DNA of 14,082 nucleotides from Deltaproteobacteria bacterium (GCA_021786815.1 JAJYMR010000217.1:1-14082), one strand, 5' to 3'. Numbered from the stretch's first letter, positions 1 through 6,992 are shown. The notes: generated by a model from the letters alone, not told the origin. Translations and numbers: made by a program.

Positions 1-633
1 GTCGTGACTGACCATCACCACCGTGAGCCCGAATCGCTGCTGGGTCTGCCGAATCAATGCGTGGATCGCGCCCGTGCGGGTCGGATCCAGGCCGGTCGTG
101 GGCTCATCGAGCATCAGGATCTTCGGCCGATGGATTAAAGCGCGCGCCAGCGCCGCGCGCTTCTGCATCCCGCCGCTCATTTCCGACGGAAACTTCTGCT
201 CCATCCCTTCCAACCCGACTGCGGCAAGCGTTTCATGAACCCGCTTCGCTATCTCTTCGCGCGAAAGCCGCGTCTTCTCCACCAGCGGGAAGGCGACATT
301 ATCAAACACAGTGAGCGAGTCGAACAGCGCCCCCGCCTGAAACAGCATCCCGAACTTCTCGCGCACCGAATCCATCGCGCGGATGCCCAGCCGCGTAACG
401 TCGATTCCGTCGATCACGATCCGTCCCGAGTCGGGACGCAACAGGAGGTTCAGATGCTTGAGCAGGACGGTCTTGCCGCATCCCGAAGGACCCACGATCG
501 TCGTGATGTTGCCCGAGGGGACGTCGAGGTCGATGCCGTCGAGAACCTGCTGGCGCCCGAAGCGCTTTCTGAGCGCGCGCACCTCTATCGCGTTTGCAGC
601 GCTGGTGCCCGAAGTCTCGTTCGAATTGGCCAT
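1..633 (-). CDS. mlaF: MlaF-like ABC transporter ATP-binding protein, partial (3' end outside window)
   Basis: This is the ATPase subunit of a lipid/organic-solvent-resistance type ABC transporter, which would power phospholipid movement across the envelope with the MlaE permease encoded just before it. The frame is read from the reverse complement: ATG at 633 and 211 codons to the left edge with no stop, so roughly 50 C-terminal residues are probably missing. Visible motifs are Walker A GPSGCGKT (residues 48-55), a Q-loop in MLFQAGALFDSLTV, the ABC signature SGGMQ (153-157), Walker B ILMLDEP (172-178, with D176 and E177) and the switch histidine in VSHD (H210). The FDSLTVFDNVAFPL stretch and an SGGMQKRAALARA signature are typical of MlaF/Ttg2A rather than other ABC families. 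The start codon follows the mlaE stop with no gap, so translation is probably coupled. Family is confident; the exact cargo is inferred. Confidence 0.93.
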   Translation of the reverse strand, partial: MANSNETSGTSAANAIEVRALRKRFGRQQVLDGIDLDVPSGNITTIVGPSGCGKTVLLKHLNLLLRPDSGRIVIDGIDVTRLGIRAMDSVREKFGMLFQAGALFDSLTVFDNVAFPLVEKTRLSREEIAKRVHETLAAVGLEGMEQKFPSEMSGGMQKRAALARALIHRPKILMLDEPTTGLDPTRTGAIHALIRQTQQRFGLTVVMVSHD

Positions 634-1410
634 CTACAGCAGCACCGAGGTCATGAAGTAATCCCAGGCAAGTATTAGGACGCTGGAAAGCACAACTGCT
701 TCAGTCGTGGCGCGGCTCACGCCCGTCGCCATCCGCCGCGCGTGGTAGCCCTTGTAGCAGCACACCCAGGTCACGACGACTCCGAAAACCAGCGCCTTGT
801 ACAGGCCGGTCTCGATATCGTGCGCGGTCATGTTCTGGGCGATCCCGTTGAGGTAGCTGCTTCCCGGCGCGCCCATCAGGCCCACGCCCACCACGTATCC
901 GCCCCAGATACCGATGACGTCGAAGATGGAGGTCAGCAGCGGGAAGCTGATCACGCCGGCCAGCACCCGCGGCGACACCAGGTATTGCACCGGGTTTATC
1001 GCCATCACCGTAAGCGCATCGACCTGCTCCGTCGCCTGCATCGAGCCCAGTTCCGCCGCCATCGCCGAGCCCGCCCGCGCCGCGATCATCAACGCCGCGA
1101 GCACCGGCCCGAGTTCGCGCACCAGCACCAGCGCGACCACGGTTCCGAGCGCGCCTTCGGAGCCGAAGCGGCGAAGCGTGTTGTACCCTTGCAGACCCAG
1201 AACCATCCCGGTGAACGTTCCGATGAGCGCGATCAGCAGGAAGGACTCCGCGCCGATAGTCCTGATTTGCCGTATCGCAAGGCGCGGCTTGTACGGCGGC
1301 ATAAACACGTGGGCGACGGCGCTCGCGAGGAAGAGGATGAAGTTGCCGAGCGCCGCGACGCTTTCGAGGAGATACTCCCCGAACGATTCGATCATCGACA
1401 CTATAGTCAT
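634..1410 (-). CDS. mlaE: MlaE-family ABC transporter permease
   Basis: This is the inner-membrane permease of an Mla-type lipid transporter, 258 residues, the usual size for the family. It has hydrophobic segments around residues 14-38, 55-75, 88-118, 145-180, 205-220 and 236-257. The family signature is well preserved: RELGPVLAALMIAARAGSA at about 98-116, followed by AAELGSMQATEQVDAL (118-133) and the INPVQYLVSPRVLA loop (138-151). It pairs with the ATPase whose ATG follows this gene's TAG directly. It starts 12 bases after the cofC stop, so the three genes probably share a transcript. No clear ribosome binding site precedes the ATG at 1410, again suggesting coupling to cofC; an in-frame ATG at residue 6 is an alternative. 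No MlaD substrate-binding (MCE) gene is visible; it could lie beyond the left edge after mlaF, as in many Mla operons. Confidence 0.93.
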   Translation of the reverse strand: MTIVSMIESFGEYLLESVAALGNFILFLASAVAHVFMPPYKPRLAIRQIRTIGAESFLLIALIGTFTGMVLGLQGYNTLRRFGSEGALGTVVALVLVRELGPVLAALMIAARAGSAMAAELGSMQATEQVDALTVMAINPVQYLVSPRVLAGVISFPLLTSIFDVIGIWGGYVVGVGLMGAPGSSYLNGIAQNMTAHDIETGLYKALVFGVVVTWVCCYKGYHARRMATGVSRATTEAVVLSSVLILAWDYFMTSVLL

Positions 1411-1422
1411 TCGCAGCCGAAC

Positions 1423-2067
1423 TCAGTCGAGAGCAATCCCAAGGCGGGAAAGCTGATTCAGGGTGTTGGTCGGCCTGCCGACCCGCACGAATTCCATGAT
1501 GTCGGCGAGCAAGTCAAGGTCGAGCGCGGGCCCCGCCAGACGCATCACCTCGCACGCCACTGCGCGTTGCCTGCATTCGTCCAGGTGTTTCACCAGGCTC
1601 AAACGCCCGAATATCGTTCCAATCACGTCGCCCGGCGCACGAGCGATGATATTGGTTCCGGAGAAATCTCGCGACGGCACCAGGACCACCCCTCCCTCGC
1701 GCGGTATCCCGGCGAATACCGCGTCGATATCCGCGCCGGTTACCAGCGGTATATCGGAGAGCAGCGTGCACACCTGCGTGGCGCCTTCTTCCACCAGCAT
1801 CGAGGTCGCCATCCGCACCGCCGCGTTCAAGCCGCGTGGAGCGCCTTCGTCGATCGCCATGGCCCCGGCCGATTTCGCGATTTCGAGCAGCGTCCGGTCC
1901 GAAGAAACCACCGCGACCCGCTCGGCCATCCGCGATCCGCCGGCCGCAGCCAGTACGTCGCGGAACATCGCCTGCGCCAGCACCTCTCGCTCCGCGTGAG
2001 GGATGGCAGGCGCAAGCCGCGTCTTTGCCAGCGCGGTATGCTTTGCGGCGATAAGAACGACGCGCAC
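1423..2067 (-). CDS. cofC: CofC-type guanylyltransferase of coenzyme F420 biosynthesis
   Basis: CofC/FbiD enzymes transfer GMP from GTP to 2-phospholactate, phosphoenolpyruvate or 3-phosphoglycerate to make the activated side-chain precursor of coenzyme F420. The protein shows the nucleotidyltransferase pattern: N-terminal VLIAAKHTALAKTRLAP, a GLNAAV turn at about residues 79-84, LLSDIPLVTG with a probable metal-binding Asp at 105, and SGTNIIAR at 136-143. The frame is open upstream to an ATG at 2172, which would give 249 residues. I prefer GTG at 2065-2067 (214 residues) because family proteins begin exactly at MRxVLIxxK and because a -35/-10 pair lies just upstream of this GTG, inside the longer frame. 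Substrate choice cannot be read from the sequence. A MobA/GlmU-like nucleotidyltransferase is the alternative, but the start, DIP and SGTN motifs favour CofC. It leads the mlaEF operon, an unusual partner. Confidence 0.82.
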   Translation of the reverse strand: MRVVLIAAKHTALAKTRLAPAIPHAEREVLAQAMFRDVLAAAGGSRMAERVAVVSSDRTLLEIAKSAGAMAIDEGAPRGLNAAVRMATSMLVEEGATQVCTLLSDIPLVTGADIDAVFAGIPREGGVVLVPSRDFSGTNIIARAPGDVIGTIFGRLSLVKHLDECRQRAVACEVMRLAGPALDLDLLADIMEFVRVGRPTNTLNQLSRLGIALD

Positions 2068-2074
2068 GCAATTG

Positions 2075-2103
2075 TTTATAACCCACGGAATAAGGCTGTC
2101 CAA
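2075..2103 (-). promoter_or_regulatory. Promoter of cofC-mlaE-mlaF, apparently leaderless
   Basis: On the minus strand a -35 box TTGGAC (2103-2098) is separated by 17 bases from a -10 box TATAAA (2080-2075). The -10 box ends 7 bases before the GTG at 2067, so transcription would begin at or next to the start codon. There is no ribosome binding site between them. The boxes and spacing are seen directly; leaderless use is inferred. Confidence 0.55.
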
Positions 2104-2181
2104 CAAGAAAGGGCGAACCGGTTTACCCTGGGGGCTCGAATGGTGCTTAAATTTGTCCCACAATTGCGCCATCCGATCGTC

Positions 2182-2198
2182 CCCGGCAACCTGCCGGG
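2182..2198. promoter_or_regulatory. Perfect inverted repeat upstream of the TPR lipoprotein
   Basis: CCCGGCA (2182-2188) and TGCCGGG (2192-2198) form a perfect 7-base inverted repeat around a 3-base spacer. It immediately precedes the hexamer array and lies in the divergent region between cofC and the TPR gene. It could be an operator or a leader hairpin; no T-run follows, so a terminator is unlikely. Confidence 0.35.
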
Positions 2199-2228
2199 AC
2201 TGGAACTGGAACTGGAACTGGAACTGGA
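2199..2228 (+). repeat. Hexanucleotide tandem repeat, 5 x ACTGGA
   Basis: Five perfect consecutive copies of ACTGGA occupy 2199-2228. The array runs straight into the ribosome binding site AAGGAG (2229-2234), which stands 9 bases before the ATG at 2244. The array lies outside the coding sequence, so a change in copy number would lengthen the leader by steps of six without shifting a frame. It would change the distance between the promoter or the 2182-2198 hairpin and the ribosome binding site. Confidence 0.9.
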
Positions 2229-2234
2229 AAGGAG
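2229..2234 (+). promoter_or_regulatory. Ribosome binding site of the TPR lipoprotein gene
   Basis: AAGGAG is a near-perfect Shine-Dalgarno sequence, 9 bases before ATG 2244. It fixes that start over the in-frame ATG four codons later. It directly abuts the hexamer repeat. Confidence 0.7.
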
Positions 2235-2243
2235 CAGCCTCAT

Positions 2244-3122
2244 ATGTCCGTCGAAATGCGACCGCGAAGCCTTGCGCGTCTGGCCGTGGCTATTGGACTG
2301 GGTGCCGTGTTGTCGTTCCTCGGATGCCGCGGTGGCAACTCGGTCCAGAGTTACCTGAGCGCGGGTGACGCGGCGATGCAGGCGACCAACCTCTCCAAGG
2401 CCGAGGAGGAGTACAAGAAGGCGGTGGAACTGGCGCCCAACGAGACCCGCACCCACGTCGCCCTGGGCAACCTTTACGTGGTCGAGAACAAAGCCGCCGC
2501 CGCGCAGACCGAGTTCATGAAAGTTCTCGAACTCGACCCGAAGAACGCGCCCGCCCATCTCTCGCTCGGCCGCCTGTACGCCTCGCAGGGCCAGCTTGGG
2601 CCGGCGGAATCGCAGTATCGCGCCACGGTCGTGCTCGATCCGACCAAGCCGGCCTATCGTCTCGCCCTTGGCGAGATACTTGCCAAACGGGGCAAGTCGG
2701 GCGAGGCCGAAGCGCAGCTACGCACCGCAATTGGACTTGACCCGAAGGACGCGCAGGCGCATTTCGACCTCGCCAAGCTGCTCAGTACCATGCCCAATCG
2801 CACGACGGAGGCCAACGCCGAGTTCGCGCAGGCCCGTGCGCTTAACCCGAAGCTCGTGCTGGCCGCTCCCACGCCGGCCCCGTCGGCAACGCCCGCCGCG
2901 TCCAGTGCGCCGGCTCCGGAACCCACAATAAGGCGCATCAACAAGGTCTTCTATCTGACCCACAATTCGCCCGTTTATGAGCATCCCGACCACTCGAGCA
3001 GAGTGGTTGCCCACGTCCACCGCCGGGGCTACGTGCGCGTAATCGGGGTCACGCGCGGATGGCTGCAGATAAGGCTGCGCAGCGGCGTGGTCGGATTCAT
3101 TCCGGTAAGTGCGGCTGAATAG
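2244..3122 (+). CDS. TPR-repeat lipoprotein with C-terminal SH3-like domain
   Basis: The protein has 292 residues. A charged N-terminus (RPRSLAR) and hydrophobic core end at SFLGC, giving a probable lipoprotein cysteine at C28; the -3 position is Phe, so the lipobox is slightly off consensus. Residues about 33-203 form four to five tetratricopeptide repeats, recognisable from repeated AxxxYKKAVELAPN, EFMKVLELDPKNAPAHLSLGRLY and LRTAIGLDPKDAQAHFDLAKLL-type units. A flexible Pro/Ala/Ser linker follows (about 207-227). The last 55 residues resemble a bacterial SH3 domain (VYEHPDHSSRVVAHVHRRG, then RGWLQIRLRSGVVGFIPVS), often a cell-wall ligand-binding module. A scaffold role at the envelope is inferred; partners are unknown. 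It is the first gene of a plus-strand cluster, 39 bases before the dienelactone hydrolase gene. Confidence 0.85.
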   Translation: MSVEMRPRSLARLAVAIGLGAVLSFLGCRGGNSVQSYLSAGDAAMQATNLSKAEEEYKKAVELAPNETRTHVALGNLYVVENKAAAAQTEFMKVLELDPKNAPAHLSLGRLYASQGQLGPAESQYRATVVLDPTKPAYRLALGEILAKRGKSGEAEAQLRTAIGLDPKDAQAHFDLAKLLSTMPNRTTEANAEFAQARALNPKLVLAAPTPAPSATPAASSAPAPEPTIRRINKVFYLTHNSPVYEHPDHSSRVVAHVHRRGYVRVIGVTRGWLQIRLRSGVVGFIPVSAAE

Positions 3123-3161
3123 CGAGCCCGTGCGCTACGAATCAGCCGAGGAGGGAAGACG

Positions 3162-3866
3162 ATGGCAACGCACGAAATCACGTCCAAGGAAGTCACGTTT
3201 TCCGGCAAAGCCTGCGAGATAAAAGCATACGCCGCCCGTCCCGAAGGCGCGGGCGCAAGGCCCGCGGTGATTGTGGTCCAGGAATGGTGGGGTCTCAACG
3301 AGAATATCAAGGACATCGCGCGCCGCTTCGCCCGCGAGGGCTATTTCGCGCTCGCGCCCGACCTTTATTCGCGCCAGGGCCACAAGGTCGCGGCGGATCC
3401 AAACAGTGCCGCGCAGTTGATGACCGCGCTTAAGAAGGAAGACGGGATCGAAGACCTGAAGAGCGCGCTCCAGTGGCTTCGCGGACAGAAGGAAACCGCT
3501 GCCTCGAAGATCGGCGTGACCGGATACTGCATGGGCGGAAGCTACGCGCTGCTGCTTGCGTGCGAGTCGAATGAGATAGCCGCATCGGCGCCCTTTTACG
3601 GCGAAATTCCGTCCGACGAAAAACTTGGCTCGCTCAACTGCCCGCTCTTCTACGCCTACGGCGAGAATGACGGATGGATCCAGCGCAAGGATGTCGACCG
3701 GCTCGCCGCGACCCTGAAAAAACTCGGTAAGAAGGGCGAGGTGAAGGTGTACGCGCGATGCCAGCATGGATTCTTCAACGAAACGCGCAAGGACGTTTAC
3801 GCGCCCGAGGCTGCCCAGGACGCCTGGGAGCGCACGCTTCGGCTGTTCGCGGAAAACCTGAAGTAG
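3162..3866 (+). CDS. Dienelactone hydrolase family protein
   Basis: This 234-residue alpha/beta hydrolase matches the usual size of dienelactone hydrolases, which open 4-carboxymethylenebutenolide rings in aromatic catabolism, though many homologues act on other esters. The family's catalytic Cys-Asp-His set is visible: C123 in GVTGYCMGG, D170 in YGENDGW and H202 in RCQHGF. The early QEWWGLNENIKDIARRFAREGY block (40-61), with E41, is also diagnostic. There is no signal peptide, so it should be cytoplasmic. A GGAGGG ribosome binding site stands 7 bases before the ATG. It lies 39 bases after the TPR gene and 20 bases before the next hydrolase start, consistent with one transcript. No chlorocatechol or other ring-cleavage genes are nearby, so the physiological substrate cannot be deduced. 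Confidence 0.92.
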   Translation: MATHEITSKEVTFSGKACEIKAYAARPEGAGARPAVIVVQEWWGLNENIKDIARRFAREGYFALAPDLYSRQGHKVAADPNSAAQLMTALKKEDGIEDLKSALQWLRGQKETAASKIGVTGYCMGGSYALLLACESNEIAASAPFYGEIPSDEKLGSLNCPLFYAYGENDGWIQRKDVDRLAATLKKLGKKGEVKVYARCQHGFFNETRKDVYAPEAAQDAWERTLRLFAENLK

Positions 3867-3886
3867 GCTTAGCGCCAAAACGGCGA

Positions 3887-4750
3887 GTGGAGCGGGCCCG
3901 CGAGGACAGGATTCGGCTGCCGGACGGGCGGATGCTCGGGTATGCCGAGTACGGCGCCCGGCGCGGCGTCGCGATCATAAGTTGCCACGGCGCGATGAGT
4001 TCGCGCCTCGACGTTGCGTTCGCGGCACCGCTCTGCGCTGAAAGGCACGTCCGCCTGCTCGCGCCGGACCGCCCGGGCATCGGCCTTTCCGATCCCAGGC
4101 CGGGCCGCACGATGCTCGATTGGGCGGACGACGTGCGCGCGTTCGCCGACGCGCTCGGCATCGAGCGTTTCGCGGTATTCGGATGGTCGGGCGGGGCGCC
4201 TTACGCGTTCGCGTGTGGCTATCGTCTCGGCGCCCGCGTAACGAAAATCGGCGCGGTAGGCGCGATAGCGTCGTTGCAACGGCCCGAAACCGTGCACAGG
4301 CTCGGGCTTTGGGCGGACAGGATGCTGTTTCCGCTGGCGATGCGCGCGCCGCGTCTCGCGGCGGTCGCGCTTACGATGGCGCGGCGGATTCCGGCCGAGA
4401 TGCTGCGTCAGAGCCTCGTCAGGGAGCTGCCCTCGGCCTCCGACCGCGCGGTGATCCGAGCGCTCAGTGCAAAAGAGGCGACCGATTTCTTCTACGAGGC
4501 GCTGCGCCCGGGCGTGCGCGGCGTGATCGAGGACTATCGCGTCCTTGGCAGTCCGTGGGGCTTCGAGCCCGAGCAGCTCAAGACCGAGGTCATCCTGTGG
4601 CAGGGCGAGGAAGACACGCTCTCGCCGATGGACCATGCAAGGCAGCTTGCCGCGCGCATCCCGAACGCACGGCTAATCGTATTGCCGAATCGCGGCCATT
4701 TCCTGCTGCGGCTGGAAATGGAGCGCATCCTCGACGCGCTCGCCTCGTAA
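3887..4750 (+). CDS. Alpha/beta hydrolase
   Basis: This is an alpha/beta-fold hydrolase of 287 residues if started at GTG 3887. That start places the typical opening IRLPDGRMLGYAEYG near the N-terminus and avoids overlapping the previous gene; the open frame itself extends upstream to an ATG at 3758, inside the dienelactone hydrolase. The fold signatures are the oxyanion segment SCHGAMSS (H34), PDRPGIGLSDP, the nucleophile elbow GWSGG (S101), an acid residue in GEEDTLSP (D243) and the catalytic histidine in NRGHFLL (H271). Esterase, lipase and epoxide- or haloalkane-type members share this pattern, and the Ser nucleophile rules out the dehalogenase and epoxide hydrolase subgroups. The exact substrate is unknown. 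The ribosome binding site before the GTG is weak. Its neighbours suggest co-transcription with the dienelactone hydrolase. Confidence 0.88.
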   Translation: MERAREDRIRLPDGRMLGYAEYGARRGVAIISCHGAMSSRLDVAFAAPLCAERHVRLLAPDRPGIGLSDPRPGRTMLDWADDVRAFADALGIERFAVFGWSGGAPYAFACGYRLGARVTKIGAVGAIASLQRPETVHRLGLWADRMLFPLAMRAPRLAAVALTMARRIPAEMLRQSLVRELPSASDRAVIRALSAKEATDFFYEALRPGVRGVIEDYRVLGSPWGFEPEQLKTEVILWQGEEDTLSPMDHARQLAARIPNARLIVLPNRGHFLLRLEMERILDALAS

Positions 4751-4777
4751 GCGCAAGGTCCTCCCCGCGATGCGCAC

Positions 4778-4792
4778 GCGCGAGGCTCGCGC
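4778..4792. terminator. Hairpin between convergent genes, possible terminator
   Basis: GCGCGA (4778-4783) and TCGCGC (4787-4792) form a perfect 6-base stem with a GGC loop. It sits in the 42-base gap between the hydrolase stop and the end of the RES gene on the other strand. No T-run follows on either strand, so it is at best a weak intrinsic terminator. Confidence 0.25.
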
Positions 4793-5239
4793 TCAGGAAG
4801 CGCGCATCAATAGCCGCCGATCGAACCGGAACGGCCGCGACGCCGCAGCCTTGATTTTGTGGAAATCCGCATGCTCGGGATTGAGCAGCAGATTGAATTC
4901 TTCGGGCACCACTATCGAGGGTACCGCGAGCACCGCGCTCGACGCGGATTCGTACCATCGAGAGCCGAACTCAGACATTTCCGCGTCAGTCTTGGGCAAT
5001 CTCTCAATCCGGCGAATTGAAACCGCGTCGGGAACCTCGATCGCGATCTTGACGTAGTCCGAGGGAAATTCGTCCAGAGCGACTTCCAGGTGGACGATTA
5101 TCTCGAGCACGGCGAGCGACAGATTCTCGGAGGCGTATACGACAGCCTGGCCTGGCCGGTTCCATCGCCCGCCGTAACGCCGCGCACCCGCGCCGTCGAG
5201 CGCGGCGTACCGGCGCCGCGCAAGTCTCCATGCTCTCAA
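4793..5239 (-). CDS. RES-domain toxin (NAD+-consuming toxin family)
   Basis: The 148-residue protein matches the RES family, named for conserved Arg, Glu and Ser; characterised members such as MbcT degrade NAD+ and ParT modifies a host enzyme. Family features are the MRAWRLARRRYA start, ARRYGGRWNRPGQAVVYASE (19-38), LAVLEIIVHL with Glu46, and VPSIVVPEEFNLLLNP (107-121) with Ser108 and the NP pair. I infer that Arg25 or Arg21, Tyr35, Glu46 and Ser108 contribute to the active site by family comparison. The start is TTG at 5239, which overlaps the antitoxin stop as TTGA. It places the conserved WRL motif at residues 4-6 as usual, and the overlap implies translational coupling. A nearby ATG (5232) is out of frame. 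Antitoxin-first order and length fit a standard RES-Xre system. Confidence 0.9.
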   Translation of the reverse strand: MRAWRLARRRYAALDGAGARRYGGRWNRPGQAVVYASENLSLAVLEIIVHLEVALDEFPSDYVKIAIEVPDAVSIRRIERLPKTDAEMSEFGSRWYESASSAVLAVPSIVVPEEFNLLLNPEHADFHKIKAAASRPFRFDRRLLMRAS

Positions 5240-5691
5240 GCGGCCAGTCCGTGCGAGATCCGGCCGAGAAGGTTCTCAACCTGATGGGCGCCAAGCTCGG
5301 TCTCGAGCATCTCCATCGGAGTGCGGCCGGCAAACTGGCGCAACGGTTTGCGCAGCCATCGATTTGCCTTTTCGCGCTCTCCGAGCGTTTCGACCGCAAG
5401 CGCGTAGATCCTTGCGACGCGCGATACGCGATTCGACTCGTCGAGGCTGAGGCGCTGACGCTTTTTCACCCGATGGGCGAGCGTCCGGCGGGGGACGATC
5501 CAGCCGTAGAGTTCGCGCAAGCTTACTACCGACTCTTCAAGCAGAGCTTTTGCGACCTCGGCGGGAAAGCCGTCGCGCGCGCACTCTTCCAGCTCGAGCG
5601 AGGTGCGAATTTTCCGCCCGAGCGTCCGCTCTCCGCCGAGGAGTTCCGCGATACGCGAGGGCTCGTTCGCGGCATGTGCCGATTGTGCCAT
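5236..5691 (-). CDS. Xre/MbcA/ParS-type antitoxin (DUF2384 toxin-binding domain)
   Basis: This is the antitoxin partner of the RES protein, 151 residues from ATG 5691. An N-terminal region of about 45 residues precedes an Xre-like helical DNA-binding part (VSLRELYGWIVPRRTLAHR, about 56-74). The C-terminal toxin-binding DUF2384 segment follows: RVARIYALAVETLGEREKANRWL, GRTPMEMLETELGAHQVENLLGRISHG, the diagnostic pattern of these antitoxins. Antitoxins of this family bind their own promoter and cap the toxin active site. The frame is open upstream to a TTG at 5730, but the -35 and -10 boxes fall inside that extension, so ATG 5691 is the better start. The stop overlaps the toxin start by TTGA. 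Confidence 0.9.
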   Translation of the reverse strand: MAQSAHAANEPSRIAELLGGERTLGRKIRTSLELEECARDGFPAEVAKALLEESVVSLRELYGWIVPRRTLAHRVKKRQRLSLDESNRVSRVARIYALAVETLGEREKANRWLRKPLRQFAGRTPMEMLETELGAHQVENLLGRISHGLAA

Positions 5692-5730
5692 TTGCCCACA
5701 ATTATGCGGCAAATTGCGTGAGCAACGCAA
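5692..5730 (-). promoter_or_regulatory. Promoter/operator of the RES toxin-antitoxin operon
   Basis: On the minus strand, -35 TTGCGT (5730-5725) and -10 CATAAT (5706-5701) are 18 bases apart, and the -10 box ends 9 bases before the antitoxin ATG. Two related inverted repeats overlap the promoter: TTGCG (5714-5718) with CGCAA (5726-5730), and TTGCC (5692-5696) with GGCAA (5708-5712). Both fit TTGC(G/C) paired with (G/C)GCAA, so they are good candidates for the autoregulatory operator. Repeats and boxes are seen; repressor binding is inferred from the family. Confidence 0.6.
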
Positions 5731-5770
5731 TCGTCTCGATGGCCGGCTAAGACCGAACCGCTCGTCGTCG

Positions 5771-6397
5771 CTAAAGCAATTTCATCTGCAGGACGGCGGC
5801 GACGGGAGAGAACGATCTGCGATGGATTGGCGAGGGACCGAGCCTTTGCAGGGTTTCCAGATGCTCAGGCGTGCAGTATCCCTTGTGCGCCGCGAATCCG
5901 TAGCCGGGAAAGCGCTCGTCGTATTCCGCCATCATGCGGTCGCGCGTCACCTTGGCCACGATTGACGCCGCCGCGATACAAAAACTCTTGCGGTCGCCGC
6001 CCACGATCCGGGTCTGCGGCAGAATCAGCCCGGGGATGGTCCGCCCGTCGACCAGAACGTGCGCGGGCCGATGCGCCATCGCGTCCAGCGCGCGCCTCAT
6101 CGCAAGCATCGCCGCCCAGTAGATATTGAGCCGGTCAACGTCGTCGGCGTCCACCACTCCAACGCCGACACTGAGCGCCTTTTCCATGATCGGCTCGAAG
6201 AGCCGCTCGCGCTGCTCGGCAGTGAGCTTCTTCGAGTCGTTGACGCCCTTGATGAAAACTTCCGAAGGGAAAAGCGCGGCCGCGGCGACCACCGGCCCGG
6301 CCATGGGGCCCACGCCCGCTTCGTCCACGCCGGCAACCGCCTCGATTCCGACGCGCCATAGCTTTCGCTCGTGGCGCAAGTCCGGCCCTCTGCCCAT
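5771..6397 (-). CDS. rnhB: Ribonuclease HII
   Basis: RNase HII cuts the RNA strand of RNA-DNA hybrids and removes misincorporated ribonucleotides from DNA in the cytoplasm. The 208-residue length is typical. The four metal-binding acidic residues can be placed: D25 and E26 in GVDEAGVGPMAGPVVAAA, D117 in HVLVDGR and D153 in SIVAKVTRDRMM. GVNDSKKL (51-58), FPGYGFAAHKGYCTPEHL and the C-terminal HRRSFSPV are further family marks. The usual DEAGRGP is DEAGVGP here, with Val in place of Arg, a variant I believe occurs in related lineages. A GGAGGG ribosome binding site lies 6 bases before the ATG. It follows the zinc-ribbon/PH gene by 23 bases and probably shares its promoter. Confidence 0.96.
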   Translation of the reverse strand: MGRGPDLRHERKLWRVGIEAVAGVDEAGVGPMAGPVVAAAALFPSEVFIKGVNDSKKLTAEQRERLFEPIMEKALSVGVGVVDADDVDRLNIYWAAMLAMRRALDAMAHRPAHVLVDGRTIPGLILPQTRIVGGDRKSFCIAAASIVAKVTRDRMMAEYDERFPGYGFAAHKGYCTPEHLETLQRLGPSPIHRRSFSPVAAVLQMKLL

Positions 6398-6420
6398 CGC
6401 GAGCCCTCCGCCTTCCGCAC

Positions 6421-6960
6421 CTACGCGAGCCTCTTGAGCCGCGCCTTTCGCACCGTGTCAGCGACGCCGTCCGGATCGCGCACGTCGGCCATCCTGATCA
6501 GATAGTCGGCGCTTGCGGCGGAGGCGACCACGACGTCGCCGAGTCCGATAAGGCGCTGCAGCAGGCGGCGATTAACCTCTATTGAACGGATATCCGACAG
6601 TTCCACCTCCCGGCGCATCGTGGCGAGCAGCCCGCGCTTCTCGATAAGCCGGTCGGAAGTGAGCCGCCAGCTCACCGCGCGCTGCGCGAGCGGAACGAGG
6701 CCCCATACGGCAAACCCGACGAGCATCACCATCAGTCCCGCAGTAGCGCCCTTCGGACCGCGGAGGATGATCGCTACTCCGAACGCGACCATTAGTCCGC
6801 CGACCACGAAGGCCTGCGCGTAATGCCAATACGAGCGGCGGATGAGCGCAAGCGAGTACTCGCGCACGGCGTCGGGCTTCGGCTGTATCAGCCGCGCGCC
6901 GCATCGCGAGCAGAACGCCGATTGCGCAAGCGCGTCAAAACCGCACTGGGGACACCTCAT
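6421..6960 (-). CDS. Zinc-ribbon membrane protein with bacterial PH (YdbS-like) domain
   Basis: The protein has 179 residues from ATG 6960. The N-terminus carries a four-cysteine zinc ribbon, CPQC (C3, C6) and CSRC (C17, C20). Two hydrophobic segments follow at about residues 49-67 and 72-92 and should form a membrane hairpin. The C-terminal part (about 97-165) has the pattern of the bPH2/YdbS family: WRLTSDRLIEKRGLLATMRREVELSDIRSIEV, then LGDVVVASAAS. The function of such proteins is not established; membrane-associated binding is inferred. GTG 6975 would add five residues, but GGGGGTGGA 10 bases before ATG 6960 is the only plausible ribosome binding site. The stop lies 23 bases before rnhB. 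Confidence 0.8.
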   Translation of the reverse strand: MRCPQCGFDALAQSAFCSRCGARLIQPKPDAVREYSLALIRRSYWHYAQAFVVGGLMVAFGVAIILRGPKGATAGLMVMLVGFAVWGLVPLAQRAVSWRLTSDRLIEKRGLLATMRREVELSDIRSIEVNRRLLQRLIGLGDVVVASAASADYLIRMADVRDPDGVADTVRKARLKRLA

Positions 6961-6992
6961 CGCAATTTCGTCCACCCCCGAAGGTCGATGCG

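Noticed and set aside
742..2358. A 538-codon open frame on the plus strand opposite mlaE and cofC
   Set aside because: Its translation is rich in His, Arg and Gln with no domain, and it lies antisense to two well-recognised genes; high-GC DNA commonly opens such frames.
2076..2558. Minus-strand open frame with a run of alternating-codon serines
   Set aside because: The serine run is only the hexamer repeat read backwards, and the frame is antisense to the TPR lipoprotein start.
3869..4636. A 255-codon minus-strand frame opposite the alpha/beta hydrolase
   Set aside because: Arg-rich shadow of a gene with complete catalytic motifs on the other strand.
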